A stretch of 23,372 nt of DNA from DASRJW01 sp964567755 (lineage in GTDB: Bacteria; Krumholzibacteriota; Krumholzibacteriia; G020349025). Of this stretch, positions 12,216 to 19,742 are shown piece after piece. The notes beneath the pieces are model-generated. The model had not been told where the DNA came from. It was given only the letters and a program-made list of their open reading frames with translations, and did not search any database. How positions within the stretch are numbered: position 1 is the stretch's first letter; each line of letters opens with the position of its first letter. The stretch lies in NCBI GenBank assembly GCA_964567755.1, contig CAZMNW010000021.1, positions 1 to 23,372 of the forward strand, given 5' to 3'. Both the position numbers and the translations under genes were made by a program.

Positions 12216-12267
12216 TGAGTTGCCGCCTCGACGAGATTCACGGGCGCGGGGGCGTTGTCAGCGGGGG

Positions 12268-12296
12268 ATTCTCCTGGTGGCGCATGGCGGCGTCAA
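12268..12296 (-). promoter_or_regulatory. Predicted sigma-70-type promoter for the 66-aa gene
   Basis: On the - strand, -35 TTGACG (12296-12291) and -10 GAGAAT (12273-12268) are separated by 17 bp. Transcription would start near 12261, upstream of the 144-nt structured element, and run into the 66-aa gene. This is a consensus match by eye only. Confidence 0.5.
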
Positions 12297-12312
12297 GGAC
12301 GCCCTCTTTCCG

Positions 12313-12342
12313 TTGTCCATGCGGCGAGCGGGGGCCTATACT
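12313..12342 (+). promoter_or_regulatory. Predicted promoter for the NYN-LOTUS gene
   Basis: The -35 TTGTCC (12313-12318) and -10 TATACT (12337-12342) have an 18-bp spacer. The start site would fall near 12349, giving a short leader before ATG 12365, with GGAAGGGG as ribosome-binding site. The -35 boxes of this promoter and of the divergent one at 12296 are only 16 bp apart, so one bound regulator could affect both. Confidence 0.5.
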
Positions 12343-12364
12343 GCAGTCATTGGAAGGGGTGGAC

Positions 12365-13408
12365 ATGCCCGAAGTGTCTTCGCTCGCGGTGTTCGTCGAT
12401 TTCGAGAACTTGGCGCTCGGTCTGGATGACCGCAAAGACCGATTCGACATCCAGCGCGTGCTGCGGCGTTTGGTCGAAAAGGGCAAGATCATCGTCAAGC
12501 GTGCCTATGCCGACTGGAGCCGCTACTCGGATTACAAGCGCCAGCTCCACGAGGCGGGACTCGAGCTCATCGAGATCCCGCGCCGTGCCATGACCGGCAA
12601 GAACTCGGCCGACATCCGCCTGGTGGTGGATGCGATGGACATGAGCTACGGCAAGGAGCACATCGACACCTTCGTCATCATCTCTGGCGATAGCGACTTC
12701 TCGCCGCTTGTGGCCAAGTTGAAGGAAAACGGCAAGCGCGTGCTCGGGCTCGCCATGCGCAAGTCGTCGTCGGAGCTGCTGGTGAGCGCTTGCGACGAGT
12801 TCATCTTCTACGAAGAGCTCGAAGCCGATCAGGTGCACGAACGCGCGCAGCTGCGGCGTATCCTGCCGGGCGACAAGAAGGATATCTTCGGCCTGCTGCT
12901 CGAAACCTTGACCGCGTTGCAGCGCGAGGTGGCGGGTCCCATCCTGGCGTCGATGATCAAGGACACGATCCGGCGCAAGCAGCCGTCGTTCAGCGAATCC
13001 GCGTTCGGATATCGCAGTTTCAGCGCCTTGTTGGAAGCGGCGCAGGCGGCGGGTCTGCTGCAGCTTTCCACCGATTCGCGCAGCGGCACGTACGTGGTGA
13101 CGGAGTTCCAAACCACGGCCCAGCCACAAGCGCCGGTGATCCGCCGCGGCGTGCGGCGCGCGCGTCCCGCGGAAGCCGAGGCGAGCCCCGCCGGCCCGAG
13201 CCCCGCCGAAGCAGTCCCTGCCGAAAGTCCCGGCGCGGCGCTCAGACCGGCAGACTCGAGCGGCCCGCGCCGCCGTCGCCGTCGTCGACCGGAGAAGCCT
13301 GCCGACGACAGCCCGAGTGCCGCGGCTCCGGCCGCAGAAAACGGTGTTCGCCGTTCCCGGCGTCGCCGCCGCTCGCGCATCCGCGACACCGCCGCCGAAT
13401 CGCTCTGA
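12365..13408 (+). CDS. NYN-domain putative ribonuclease with OST-HTH/LOTUS domain and Arg-rich tail
   Basis: A 347-residue cytoplasmic protein. Residues 1-150 are a NYN (PIN-like, DUF88/LabA-type) nuclease domain. It has the acidic residues expected of a metal-dependent RNase: D12 in VFVDFEN, D83 in KNSADIRLVVDAMD, and D109/D111 in SGDSDFSPL. Residues about 170-248 look like an OST-HTH/LOTUS RNA-binding domain (DIFGLLLETLTALQREVAG through SGTYVVTEF). The remaining ~100 residues are Pro/Ala/Glu-rich, with two arginine clusters (RRRRRRR and RRSRRRRRSR). NYN plus LOTUS is a known bacterial architecture, also found in animal MARF1. The start at ATG 12365 follows GGAAGGGG and its own promoter. The RNA target is unknown. 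Confidence 0.88.
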   Translation: MPEVSSLAVFVDFENLALGLDDRKDRFDIQRVLRRLVEKGKIIVKRAYADWSRYSDYKRQLHEAGLELIEIPRRAMTGKNSADIRLVVDAMDMSYGKEHIDTFVIISGDSDFSPLVAKLKENGKRVLGLAMRKSSSELLVSACDEFIFYEELEADQVHERAQLRRILPGDKKDIFGLLLETLTALQREVAGPILASMIKDTIRRKQPSFSESAFGYRSFSALLEAAQAAGLLQLSTDSRSGTYVVTEFQTTAQPQAPVIRRGVRRARPAEAEASPAGPSPAEAVPAESPGAALRPADSSGPRRRRRRRPEKPADDSPSAAAPAAENGVRRSRRRRRSRIRDTAAESL

Positions 13409-13577
13409 GATCGCCGGATCGATGTGGCAGCCTGACTGCAGAAGTCGTGTGCCGGGCTGTCCTTTCGCCGGTTTCTCCATACGCGTGCTGCGGTGAACCT
13501 CCGGAAAACTACTGAGATTTGTTGACGTCGGCCCTTCGTGGATTGTGACGAGCAAGGCTCTTTTGCATCGTCACGTC

Positions 13578-13606
13578 TTGCGACGAAAATCGCGCCAGCC
13601 TATCCT
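13578..13606 (+). promoter_or_regulatory. Predicted promoter for the exported metalloprotease-like gene
   Basis: The -35 TTGCGA (13578-13583) and -10 TATCCT (13601-13606) have a 17-bp spacer, with a start site near 13613. It lies in the 244-nt gap after the NYN gene. It supports ATG 13653 as the start, since an in-frame GTG at 13545 would be upstream of transcription. No strong terminator for the NYN gene is visible in the gap. Confidence 0.5.
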
Positions 13607-13652
13607 GAATGGGGAACACGCTCGAGGTACATCGAGATGTGGATGTGCGGCG

Positions 13653-15317
13653 ATGCAATTCCTCGTCATCACGCTGACCTTCCTCCTCACGGCCGCCAAC
13701 CCCATGGGCTCTCATGCCGTGCCCAAGCCCAATGGCAAGTGGATCCGTGTCCACACTCCCAGTTTTACGTTGATCAGTGACGCCCATCCCGAGGTGGCGA
13801 CCGAAGCCGCGCAGATTCTCGAATGCTTCCGGGCCACGGTCGAAGAACGAGAACCATCGACGGCGACAGAGGCGTTCGTACCGACGACGGTCATCGTGTT
13901 CGAAGACGACAAGTCACACAGACCCTACAAGCTCCATCCCAGTGGCGAGCCCATGTCGTACGTCGGATTGTTCGCCCCCAGGCCGGACGGAAACTTCATC
14001 GGCATGACCATTCGCAGCGACCGCGACCCCTATGCGACCGTTCTGCACGAATACATCCATTGGATGTTGAGTCGAAATCACAACCAAGTGCCGCTGTGGC
14101 TCAACGAAGGCATGGCGGAGTTCTACGAAACATTCAAGATCAAAGGTGACAAGGTGCAAATCGGCCGGCCAATCGAGAATCATCTCGAGTGGCTGAAGTA
14201 CAAACCGATGTTCCCGCTCCCCAAACTCTTTGTGGTCGATCAACAGTCGCGCGAGTACAACGAGGCGGAGCGCATCGGAGTGTTCTATGCGCAGTCGTGG
14301 GCACTCTATCACTACATGCACCTGGGACGTCCGGATCTGGGCCCGAAGCTGGCAACGTTCCTGCGCTCCCTCAACGCCACGGCCAACGCAACGGTGGCGT
14401 GGCGCGATGCCTTCGGGACGGGTCACGATCCGATCGAGGCCGGGTTGAAAGAGTACGTGCGGGAGAACCGATTCCCGATTCAAGAGGTGCCCGTGCGCTG
14501 TCCGGATCGCGAGCAGCTGGCCAGAGCCGAAGCCCTGCCGTACGCGGACGCCGTCTACATTCTGGGGGAGTATCTGGCTCACGTCACTCCCTGGTGGAAG
14601 CAGGAGGTTCGATTTCATTTCGAAGCTGCGATCCGTGCTGATCCGCGCCACGCACGAGCCCATGCGGCGCTCGCAGCCTTCCTCGACGATGAAGATCGCC
14701 ATCTCGAAGCGGAGAATTTGTTCCGCAAGGCCCGAGAGTTGGCTCCGAACGACCAGGAGGTCTACTTTCGCTGGGGCAGCACCCGTGTACGGCGCTTCGT
14801 GCACGCACAGGAGGGCGCTTCCACGCTGCCGGATTCCGTGCCCGCCAAGCTGCTCGGGGCCCGCGATCTCTTGACTCGTTGCCTGGAGCTCGAGCCGAAG
14901 CGCGCCGAAGCCTGCGTGAACCTCGGGGCTACCTATCTCCTCGACCCGGGCGATGTGAGCAACGGCGTCTCGGCACTACAGACGGCGCGAGCGCTGCTAC
15001 CTTCACGCATGGATGTGGCCTATGACTTGGTGTATCTCTATTTACGCCAGGGGAATCGCGCCGCGGCCGCAGATTTGGTGAGCGGAGCGCTGGCACATTC
15101 GCTCAGACGCGAATGGCTGCAGCGAGGCACGAAGCTCCTGGAGGAGGATACCGTCAGGCTCTACAACAACGCCGTGGACCGCTACAATGACAGGGATGAC
15201 GCGGGCGCACTCTTGTTCTTGGATCGGCTGCAGGTTGGCGTGAACGACGTGCAAATGACCAACAACATCGCGGCGTTTCGGGAAAAGGTCCTGGCGCGCA
15301 GCACCCGATCGCGGTAG
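13653..15317 (+). CDS. Exported HExxH metallopeptidase-like protein with TPR repeats
   Basis: A 554-residue protein starting MQFLVITLTFLLTAANPMGS, a plausible Sec signal peptide. The N-terminal half resembles the gluzincin-like DUF1570/peptidase-MA group. The zinc motif HEYIH spans residues 132-136 (H132, E133, H136), and WLNEGMAEFYE follows, with E152 as probable third ligand. The C-terminal half (about 314-480) has tetratricopeptide-like helices, for example FEAAIRADPRHARAHAALAA, LEAENLFRKARELAPND and LELEPKRAEACVNLGATYL. It is probably periplasmic or secreted, and its substrate is unknown. The start was chosen from the signal peptide and the promoter at 13578. It appears monocistronic and convergent with the next gene. 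Confidence 0.85.
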   Translation: MQFLVITLTFLLTAANPMGSHAVPKPNGKWIRVHTPSFTLISDAHPEVATEAAQILECFRATVEEREPSTATEAFVPTTVIVFEDDKSHRPYKLHPSGEPMSYVGLFAPRPDGNFIGMTIRSDRDPYATVLHEYIHWMLSRNHNQVPLWLNEGMAEFYETFKIKGDKVQIGRPIENHLEWLKYKPMFPLPKLFVVDQQSREYNEAERIGVFYAQSWALYHYMHLGRPDLGPKLATFLRSLNATANATVAWRDAFGTGHDPIEAGLKEYVRENRFPIQEVPVRCPDREQLARAEALPYADAVYILGEYLAHVTPWWKQEVRFHFEAAIRADPRHARAHAALAAFLDDEDRHLEAENLFRKARELAPNDQEVYFRWGSTRVRRFVHAQEGASTLPDSVPAKLLGARDLLTRCLELEPKRAEACVNLGATYLLDPGDVSNGVSALQTARALLPSRMDVAYDLVYLYLRQGNRAAAADLVSGALAHSLRREWLQRGTKLLEEDTVRLYNNAVDRYNDRDDAGALLFLDRLQVGVNDVQMTNNIAAFREKVLARSTRSR

Positions 15318-15531
15318 CGGCACGCGCGGCTCGATGAGCCTCTCGCTTGCCATTCGCGACAAGATGTCAAATCGGCATGTTTCCCGATCACCAACCCGTC
15401 GGACGCCACCGCTGGGTCGGGCGCGAGCCCGGGTCAGCGCCGCATTCAGGATCGCCCGCGAGCCATCGAGCCTGGGCCCCGTATTCCGCAGCTTCGCGCC
15501 TCCGAGTTTGGTTGCCCAGGCAGCCACGTAC
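15318..15531. other. Convergent intergenic region, no gene seen
   Basis: This gap lies between the 3' ends of the metallopeptidase-like gene (+) and the surface-protein gene (-). It contains a 5-bp hairpin CGGGC-GCGA-GCCCG (15418-15431) and a weaker one, ATCGG/CCGAT (15371-15375 with 15384-15388). Neither has a T-run, so no convincing terminator can be named for either gene. Confidence 0.4.
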
Positions 15532-16962
15532 TTACCGCAGGAGTGTGAGCAGGCGCGTGGCGGTCGTCGCGCTGCCGTGCAAGCGCGCGACGTAGACGCC
15601 GGACGGCACGTCGCGGCCGCGCGCGTCGCGGCCTTGCCACTCCACGCGCGCTTCGCCATCGATCGGGCCATTCCACAAGCGCGCCACGCGCCGGCCGCGA
15701 AGATCCAGGATCTCGAGCGCTACGTGCTCGCCGGCAGGCGCCACGAAGCGCAACGTCGTGCTCGGATTGAACGGGTTGGGGCGGTTGGGAAGCAGCCGCA
15801 CCGAAACGGACAGCGGCGGCTGGGGAACGGACGACGGCGTGTCCGGCAGCATGAATGTGATGTCCTGAGGCGGCAAGCCGAAGCCGATCGATGTCGTCGT
15901 GATCTCGCTGCAGCCGGGGGCGCGAAAAAGACGGACCCCGGGGTTCATGAGAGCACGATCGGAGAGGAAGATCGTGCCGTCCGTGTGGATTTCGACATCG
16001 GAGAGACGGAATCCCGCCGTCGTGAGACAAGTGGCCGCTAGCATCTCGGTGCACCAATCGAAACGCACGAGCTTGGTGTTGAAGCTCGAATCATTGACGA
16101 TCGCATAGCCGGTGCAATCGGTCCACAAGCGCACGGCGTTCAAGTCACCGCCGAGCTCGCTCTCGGTGATGAAGAAACCTTCGGCCGTGAGCGTCACGGG
16201 ATCGACGAACTCGGCGCCGCCGTCCTGGGCGCCGAAGTTGCCGACCTCGGCGACGACGATCTTTTGGCGCACCGCATCGAAGACGAGCTCGCCGAGCGGA
16301 TTGCGCCCGGTGAGCAGGATGCCCTGCACGCCGTTCGTGTTCGGATCGACATCGACGAGCTGGTCAGTGGTGCAGTCGACGACGGCGAGGAAGCTGGGGT
16401 TGGAAGCGAGGAAACCGCCGGGCCGATCGAGGCGCTCCAAGGCAACGAACAGGAGATTGCCGACGAGAACCATCTCCGTCGTCTCGGGCAGCCCATCGGC
16501 ATCGCTGAAGCCGGCGAGGCTGATCTGGCCCAGCGACGCGCCGGTCTGCGGGTTGAAGATGCCGAGATAATCGGTTTCGAAAAGGCTCACGTAAGCCTTC
16601 GTTGGTGTGAAGATTTCGATGTCCTGCGGATTGGTGCCGTTCCCCGTACTCCACTGCGTGAGCGTCGCGCCGTTCGCGGCATCGATCACTTGGACGTGGT
16701 CACAGCCGAAGCGGCCGAGGGAATAGACGCGGTTGCCGTGGGCGCGAACCACCGCGTCGGCGCAGGTGGAGGCGATGTCGATGCTGGTGCCATGGGGAGG
16801 TGCGAGCGCGAGCGTCGAGTAATAGCCCGTGGCGAAATCCGTCGACAGCACCACGGCCGTTTGCGCGCTTGCGGACGAGGACGGCAACCCGGCGAAGGCA
16901 ACGGCTGCGAGACCCGTCGCGAGACCGACGGCACGGAGTATTCTCGGATGGAACGGTTGCAT
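15532..16962 (-). CDS. Exported protein, possible beta-propeller, with C-terminal FlgD-like Ig domain; candidate BtuG-like partner of the receptor
   Basis: A 476-residue protein. ATG 16962 has AAGGAGAT about seven bases upstream. A signal peptide of about 33 residues ends in SASA. The middle (about 35-380) reads like a YncE/YVTN-type propeller with recurring blade-like units (VYSLGRFGCDHVQVIDAANG, AYVSLFETDYLGIFNPQTG, NPSFLAVVDCTTDQLVDV, IFLSDRAL). It has about eight cysteines and no lipobox. Residues 392-476 are a FlgD-like Ig domain (PNRPNPFNPSTTLRF, LEILDLRGRRVARL, VPSGVYVARL), common on secreted proteins of FCB-related phyla. It starts 22 nt after the TonB receptor, so the two are probably cotranscribed from the cobalamin-riboswitch leader. 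In Bacteroides, the BtuB partner BtuG is a surface propeller that binds B12, and a similar role is inferred here. Confidence 0.8.
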   Translation of the reverse strand: MQPFHPRILRAVGLATGLAAVAFAGLPSSSASAQTAVVLSTDFATGYYSTLALAPPHGTSIDIASTCADAVVRAHGNRVYSLGRFGCDHVQVIDAANGATLTQWSTGNGTNPQDIEIFTPTKAYVSLFETDYLGIFNPQTGASLGQISLAGFSDADGLPETTEMVLVGNLLFVALERLDRPGGFLASNPSFLAVVDCTTDQLVDVDPNTNGVQGILLTGRNPLGELVFDAVRQKIVVAEVGNFGAQDGGAEFVDPVTLTAEGFFITESELGGDLNAVRLWTDCTGYAIVNDSSFNTKLVRFDWCTEMLAATCLTTAGFRLSDVEIHTDGTIFLSDRALMNPGVRLFRAPGCSEITTTSIGFGLPPQDITFMLPDTPSSVPQPPLSVSVRLLPNRPNPFNPSTTLRFVAPAGEHVALEILDLRGRRVARLWNGPIDGEARVEWQGRDARGRDVPSGVYVARLHGSATTATRLLTLLR

Positions 16963-16984
16963 GTGTCGATCTCCTTCTCGGGTG

Positions 16985-19075
16985 TCAGAAGCGAACGTCC
17001 GAGCCCAGCGATACCACGCGCCCCGGCAGCGGGAACCCCGCAACATCGCGAGCGCGATCATTGGTCAAGTTGCGGACGGCCATGCGCACCTGCAGATTGC
17101 GCCGTTGCACGCTGAGGTCGATCCCGTGCAGGTCGCGCCGCGTCACCACATCGCGATTCCATCGATCCAGGTAGTTCTGCCCCAAGAAGCGGTAATCGTA
17201 GCCGAGGGCGATGCCGCCGAAGCGGAGCGCGACGCGCGTGAACAGTTGGTGCGCCGGCCGGCCGGGGAGCGCCTTGCCGGCGTACCAGCCGATGTCGACA
17301 CCGAGGTCCTCGCTGCGCAGCCGGGTGTAATTGCCTTCGACGTTCCACAACGAACGTGGGCTCGTGTCGGCGATCAGCCAGTGTATTTCTTCGCCCTCGC
17401 AGTCTGCCGCCCCGATGTTGCGGGCGACGAACGTGCGTTGCGATTGTGGCAAATAGGTGATCAACTGCTCGATGTGATTGCGGAAGTGCGCAATCTCGAA
17501 CTGCGCACGCAGGTGGCGGAACGATCGTGCGCAATCCAAGGCAATGTCCTGGTTCTTGCCTTCTTCGGCGACGAGATCGGTGCTGCCGGCGATGCTGCCG
17601 CCGTCGCCGAAGAGCTCGAGGAATCCCGGTGACCGATGATGGCGTCCGGCGCTCGCCTCCAGATGCACGCCGGGAAGCACACGCAAGCGCATGCCCACTC
17701 GCGGTTCGACGAACTGGCGCTCTCCGGAAACTGCCGGCCCTTTGGAATAGAGAGTGCGCAAATCACCCGAGAAGTGGTCGGTTTCCTGCGTCGCGCGCAC
17801 CACGCCTTGCAAACGCAAGCGCCCGTGCGCCAGCAACCATTCGGAATCGAGACCTGTTTCCAGGGTGCGGCGCTCCTGTTCGGGACCGAGCTGGGGGTTG
17901 GGGAAGCGGCGCCAGGGCATGAAGGTCTCTTGTCGCGTGTCGAGGTGCAGCGCCAGGCGGTGCGACAGCGGAGTGCGCACCGAGGTTTCGACGTGCACGC
18001 CACGCGTTTCGCTCACGTCATGGTTGTCTTGCAAGCCGAGACCGATCTCGCCCGAGGGTCGCTTCGCGTCGCTGAAGGAATCGATCCTCCAGTCGTAGTA
18101 GACCTGAGCGCGACCGCGCAGGCGCCCGCCCCAACGTGCTGGCGACCGCATGCTCGCGGTGGCCATGTGATGGCTGCTGCTTTGCGCAGCGGCGGTCGAC
18201 TGAATGCTGGTGTAGCCGGGCACTCCTTGTTCGCGTTCGACCCATTGGTAGAGGAGCTCGAAACGGCCGTCGCGACCCCACGCATGACCAGCCTTGGCGA
18301 GGACTTCCTGCTTGCGGACGGCGTTGTTGATGCGCGCGGTGATCTCGTCGTCGTTCCGGTTGTGCACCGTGCCGTTGTCGTCGTGGAACTCGAAGTCGCC
18401 TTCGCTCCGCAAGGCGTCGAAGACCACGAGCGCGCGCCACCCCGTGCCCACGCCCCATTCCTGGGTGAGGCCCAGCCGACCGCTGCCGAAGCTGCCGGCC
18501 GCGACCACGGCGCTGCCCGCGCGCGGTGCACTGCCGTCGAGAACCTGGGTCACCAGCTGAATGGCGCCTCCGGGTGCGCTGCCCGACAAGCCCGGTGGCG
18601 CGAAGCCGCGATACACCTCGATGTGATCGATGCTGGCGAAGGGCAACTCGGCCAGATTGGCGAGTCCAAGCCCGGCGCGTGCGAGCGGCACACCATCGAG
18701 ATAGACGCGCACTTGCGACGGGCTCATGCCGCGGATCGTGACGCTCGCGCCGCCGCCGACGCTGCCGTACTCGCGCACCGAGAGCCCGGGCACACGGTCG
18801 AGCACGGTCGCCACGTCGGTGATGTCGCCGTGAAATGGTTCGACGTTCACAATGGAGACTTGGCCGGGAAGCAACAGTGCAGCATCGGCGGGGACAATGC
18901 GAGCGCCCTTCACTTGGATTGGCGGGAGTGTGTAGACGCTGTCGCTCGTGTCGGCGGCGGCGATTGCATGCGGCGCCGGCCTCGTGTCGGCACGTTGCGC
19001 CGGCGACGCGACGCACGCACGCATCGGGACATGCGCGAGCGCGAGGACGACAAGACCTGCGAAGCCGCGCCACAT
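16985..19075 (-). CDS. TonB-dependent outer-membrane receptor, probably for cobalamin (BtuB-like)
   Basis: A 696-residue receptor. The signal peptide is at about 1-23 and a TonB-box-like stretch (VYTLPPIQVKG) at 47-57. The plug domain (about 74-176) has VLDRVPGLSVREYGS, ASVTIRGMSPSQVRVYLDG and IDHIEVYRGFAP, ending SGSAPGGAIQLVT. The rest is a 22-strand-type beta-barrel ending in a terminal Phe (VSLGSDVRF), as expected for BamA-dependent insertion. Import would be powered by TonB-ExbBD, not encoded here. A cobalamin riboswitch stands upstream, so vitamin B12 or a cobinamide is the likely substrate. AAGGGG eight bases before ATG 19075 is the ribosome-binding site. No BtuCDF transporter genes are in the window. 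The receptor call is firm; its substrate is inferred. Confidence 0.92.
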   Translation of the reverse strand: MWRGFAGLVVLALAHVPMRACVASPAQRADTRPAPHAIAAADTSDSVYTLPPIQVKGARIVPADAALLLPGQVSIVNVEPFHGDITDVATVLDRVPGLSVREYGSVGGGASVTIRGMSPSQVRVYLDGVPLARAGLGLANLAELPFASIDHIEVYRGFAPPGLSGSAPGGAIQLVTQVLDGSAPRAGSAVVAAGSFGSGRLGLTQEWGVGTGWRALVVFDALRSEGDFEFHDDNGTVHNRNDDEITARINNAVRKQEVLAKAGHAWGRDGRFELLYQWVEREQGVPGYTSIQSTAAAQSSSHHMATASMRSPARWGGRLRGRAQVYYDWRIDSFSDAKRPSGEIGLGLQDNHDVSETRGVHVETSVRTPLSHRLALHLDTRQETFMPWRRFPNPQLGPEQERRTLETGLDSEWLLAHGRLRLQGVVRATQETDHFSGDLRTLYSKGPAVSGERQFVEPRVGMRLRVLPGVHLEASAGRHHRSPGFLELFGDGGSIAGSTDLVAEEGKNQDIALDCARSFRHLRAQFEIAHFRNHIEQLITYLPQSQRTFVARNIGAADCEGEEIHWLIADTSPRSLWNVEGNYTRLRSEDLGVDIGWYAGKALPGRPAHQLFTRVALRFGGIALGYDYRFLGQNYLDRWNRDVVTRRDLHGIDLSVQRRNLQVRMAVRNLTNDRARDVAGFPLPGRVVSLGSDVRF

Positions 19076-19091
19076 GGCGCCAACCCCTTTA

Positions 19092-19108
19092 GCCGCGGCG
19101 AGCGCGGC
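19092..19108 (-). promoter_or_regulatory. Hairpin abutting the receptor's ribosome-binding site, possible riboswitch expression platform
   Basis: On the - strand GCCGCG (19108-19103) pairs with CGCGGC (19097-19092) across CTCGC, and AAAGGGG follows immediately. There is no T-run, so control would be at translation or by competing pairing with the aptamer. Which structure forms with and without ligand cannot be judged by eye. Confidence 0.4.
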
Positions 19109-19211
19109 AGGGACGGCGCAGCACGATCATTTCGCAGGAAATGAAAAGGAGACTGTGCGGCATACTGCCCGACGCTCTTTCCACGAAGCGCCAACCTGGC
19201 TCATGTCTCCG

Positions 19212-19376
19212 GGCAGGTCTCCTGACTCAGGGCTCGAGCGCCGGCTCGCACCTTCCCCGCGCGCGTGCGCGAGTGGTGTTTGCGAGACGACATCGCCCAT
19301 CACAGTGGCGGGACCGTAGGGGTTTCGCACCCCATTCCCTTTTCAGCCCATGTGGGCACCCGGAAACTGCGAAGGA
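19212..19376 (-). promoter_or_regulatory. Cobalamin (B12) riboswitch
   Basis: Read on the - strand, the conserved elements occur in the right order: GGTGCC (about 19360), AAAAGGGAAT, then GGTCCCGCCACTGTGA (about 19314-19299), then GGGAAGGTGCGAGCC, and the 3' B12 box GAGTCAGGAGACCTGCC (19228-19212). This is a full AdoCbl/MeCbl-class aptamer. It lies 137 nt upstream of the TonB receptor start on the same strand, so B12 would repress the receptor and the following surface-protein gene. Confidence 0.96.
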
Positions 19377-19385
19377 ACGCTGGTC

Positions 19386-19415
19386 ATTCTAGGGGTCATC
19401 CCACGGCCGCCACAA
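19386..19415 (-). promoter_or_regulatory. Predicted promoter of the riboswitch operon
   Basis: On the - strand, -35 TTGTGG (19415-19410) and -10 TAGAAT (19391-19386) are separated by 18 bp. Transcription would start near 19380, a few bases before the first helix of the cobalamin aptamer. That agreement in position supports the call. Confidence 0.6.
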
Positions 19416-19742
19416 GCATGTCTATTCAAGTTGTTGTTTTAATGTGGATTAACAAACCTGTCCGGATCCAGACACCAAGGGCTTGGGCATGTTCGCTCCC
19501 GGCTGACGCACGCCTTGGAAGGTGTCCAAGTCCTGTCGTTTTAGGGGCTTGCTTTCGCCACCCCCAGTGGTGTTAACTACCGATTCGCCTCGGGAGTCGT
19601 TTCCCTCGGAACACAACTACCAGGGCACGATACGCCTAATGGCCCTTCCGGGGGTCGAACGGCGCCATGCTGAAATGGCGCCTGGAGGCTGTGTCCTGCA
19701 CCAGAGGCTTTCCGAAAGAGCTTTGCGCACTCCCGCGGGGCG
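19416..19742. other. Non-coding region with several hairpins; no gene identified
   Basis: About 325 nt between the riboswitch promoter and the rpsL promoter without a credible reading frame. The end at 19421-19458 is AT-rich against its surroundings. Local pairings are GACACC/GGTGTC (19481-19486 with 19521-19526), GTGTT/AACAC (19570-19574 with 19610-19614), AGGGC/GCCCT (19622-19626 with 19642-19646) and a perfect 8-bp stem GGCGCCAT/ATGGCGCC (19661-19668 with 19675-19682). On the - strand CCGAGGGA and TCCCGAGG, inside the second helix, would pair with a tandem G-A/A-G mismatch. It might be an unrecognised structured RNA. I could not match it to tmRNA, RNase P RNA, SRP RNA or 6S RNA. Confidence 0.4.

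Noticed and set aside
12035..12241. Upstream in-frame extension of the 66-aa - strand gene.
   Set aside because: The extra residues are low-complexity Arg/Ala/Pro encoded by the inverted repeat itself, and the good ribosome-binding site sits at the internal GTG 12034.
12289..12308. GGCGTC-AAG-GACGCC hairpin followed by CTCTTT, like a + strand terminator.
   Set aside because: No + strand gene ends nearby and the T-run is poor. The site overlaps the -35 box of the - strand promoter.
15532..16962. Type IX secretion sorting signal on the surface protein.
   Set aside because: The C-terminal domain matches the FlgD-like Ig type. Without secretion genes in the window, a specific secretion route cannot be claimed.
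17636..19144. A 502-codon + strand open frame across the TonB receptor.
   Set aside because: It is a shadow of the receptor gene, which has plug, barrel, signal peptide and riboswitch support on the other strand.
19510..19646. Short resemblances on the - strand to the 16S rRNA central region (CCCTGGTAGT, AGTTAAC, CTGGGGG, TAAAAC in roughly the right order).
   Set aside because: Only scattered words of 6-10 bases agree and the helices between them do not match. Chance resemblance is more likely than an rRNA fragment, though a database search would settle it.
19651..19670. A T-loop-like GGGGTCGAACGG, suggesting a tRNA or tmRNA end.
   Set aside because: No acceptor, D or anticodon stems can be drawn around it, and no tmRNA tag-peptide frame is visible.
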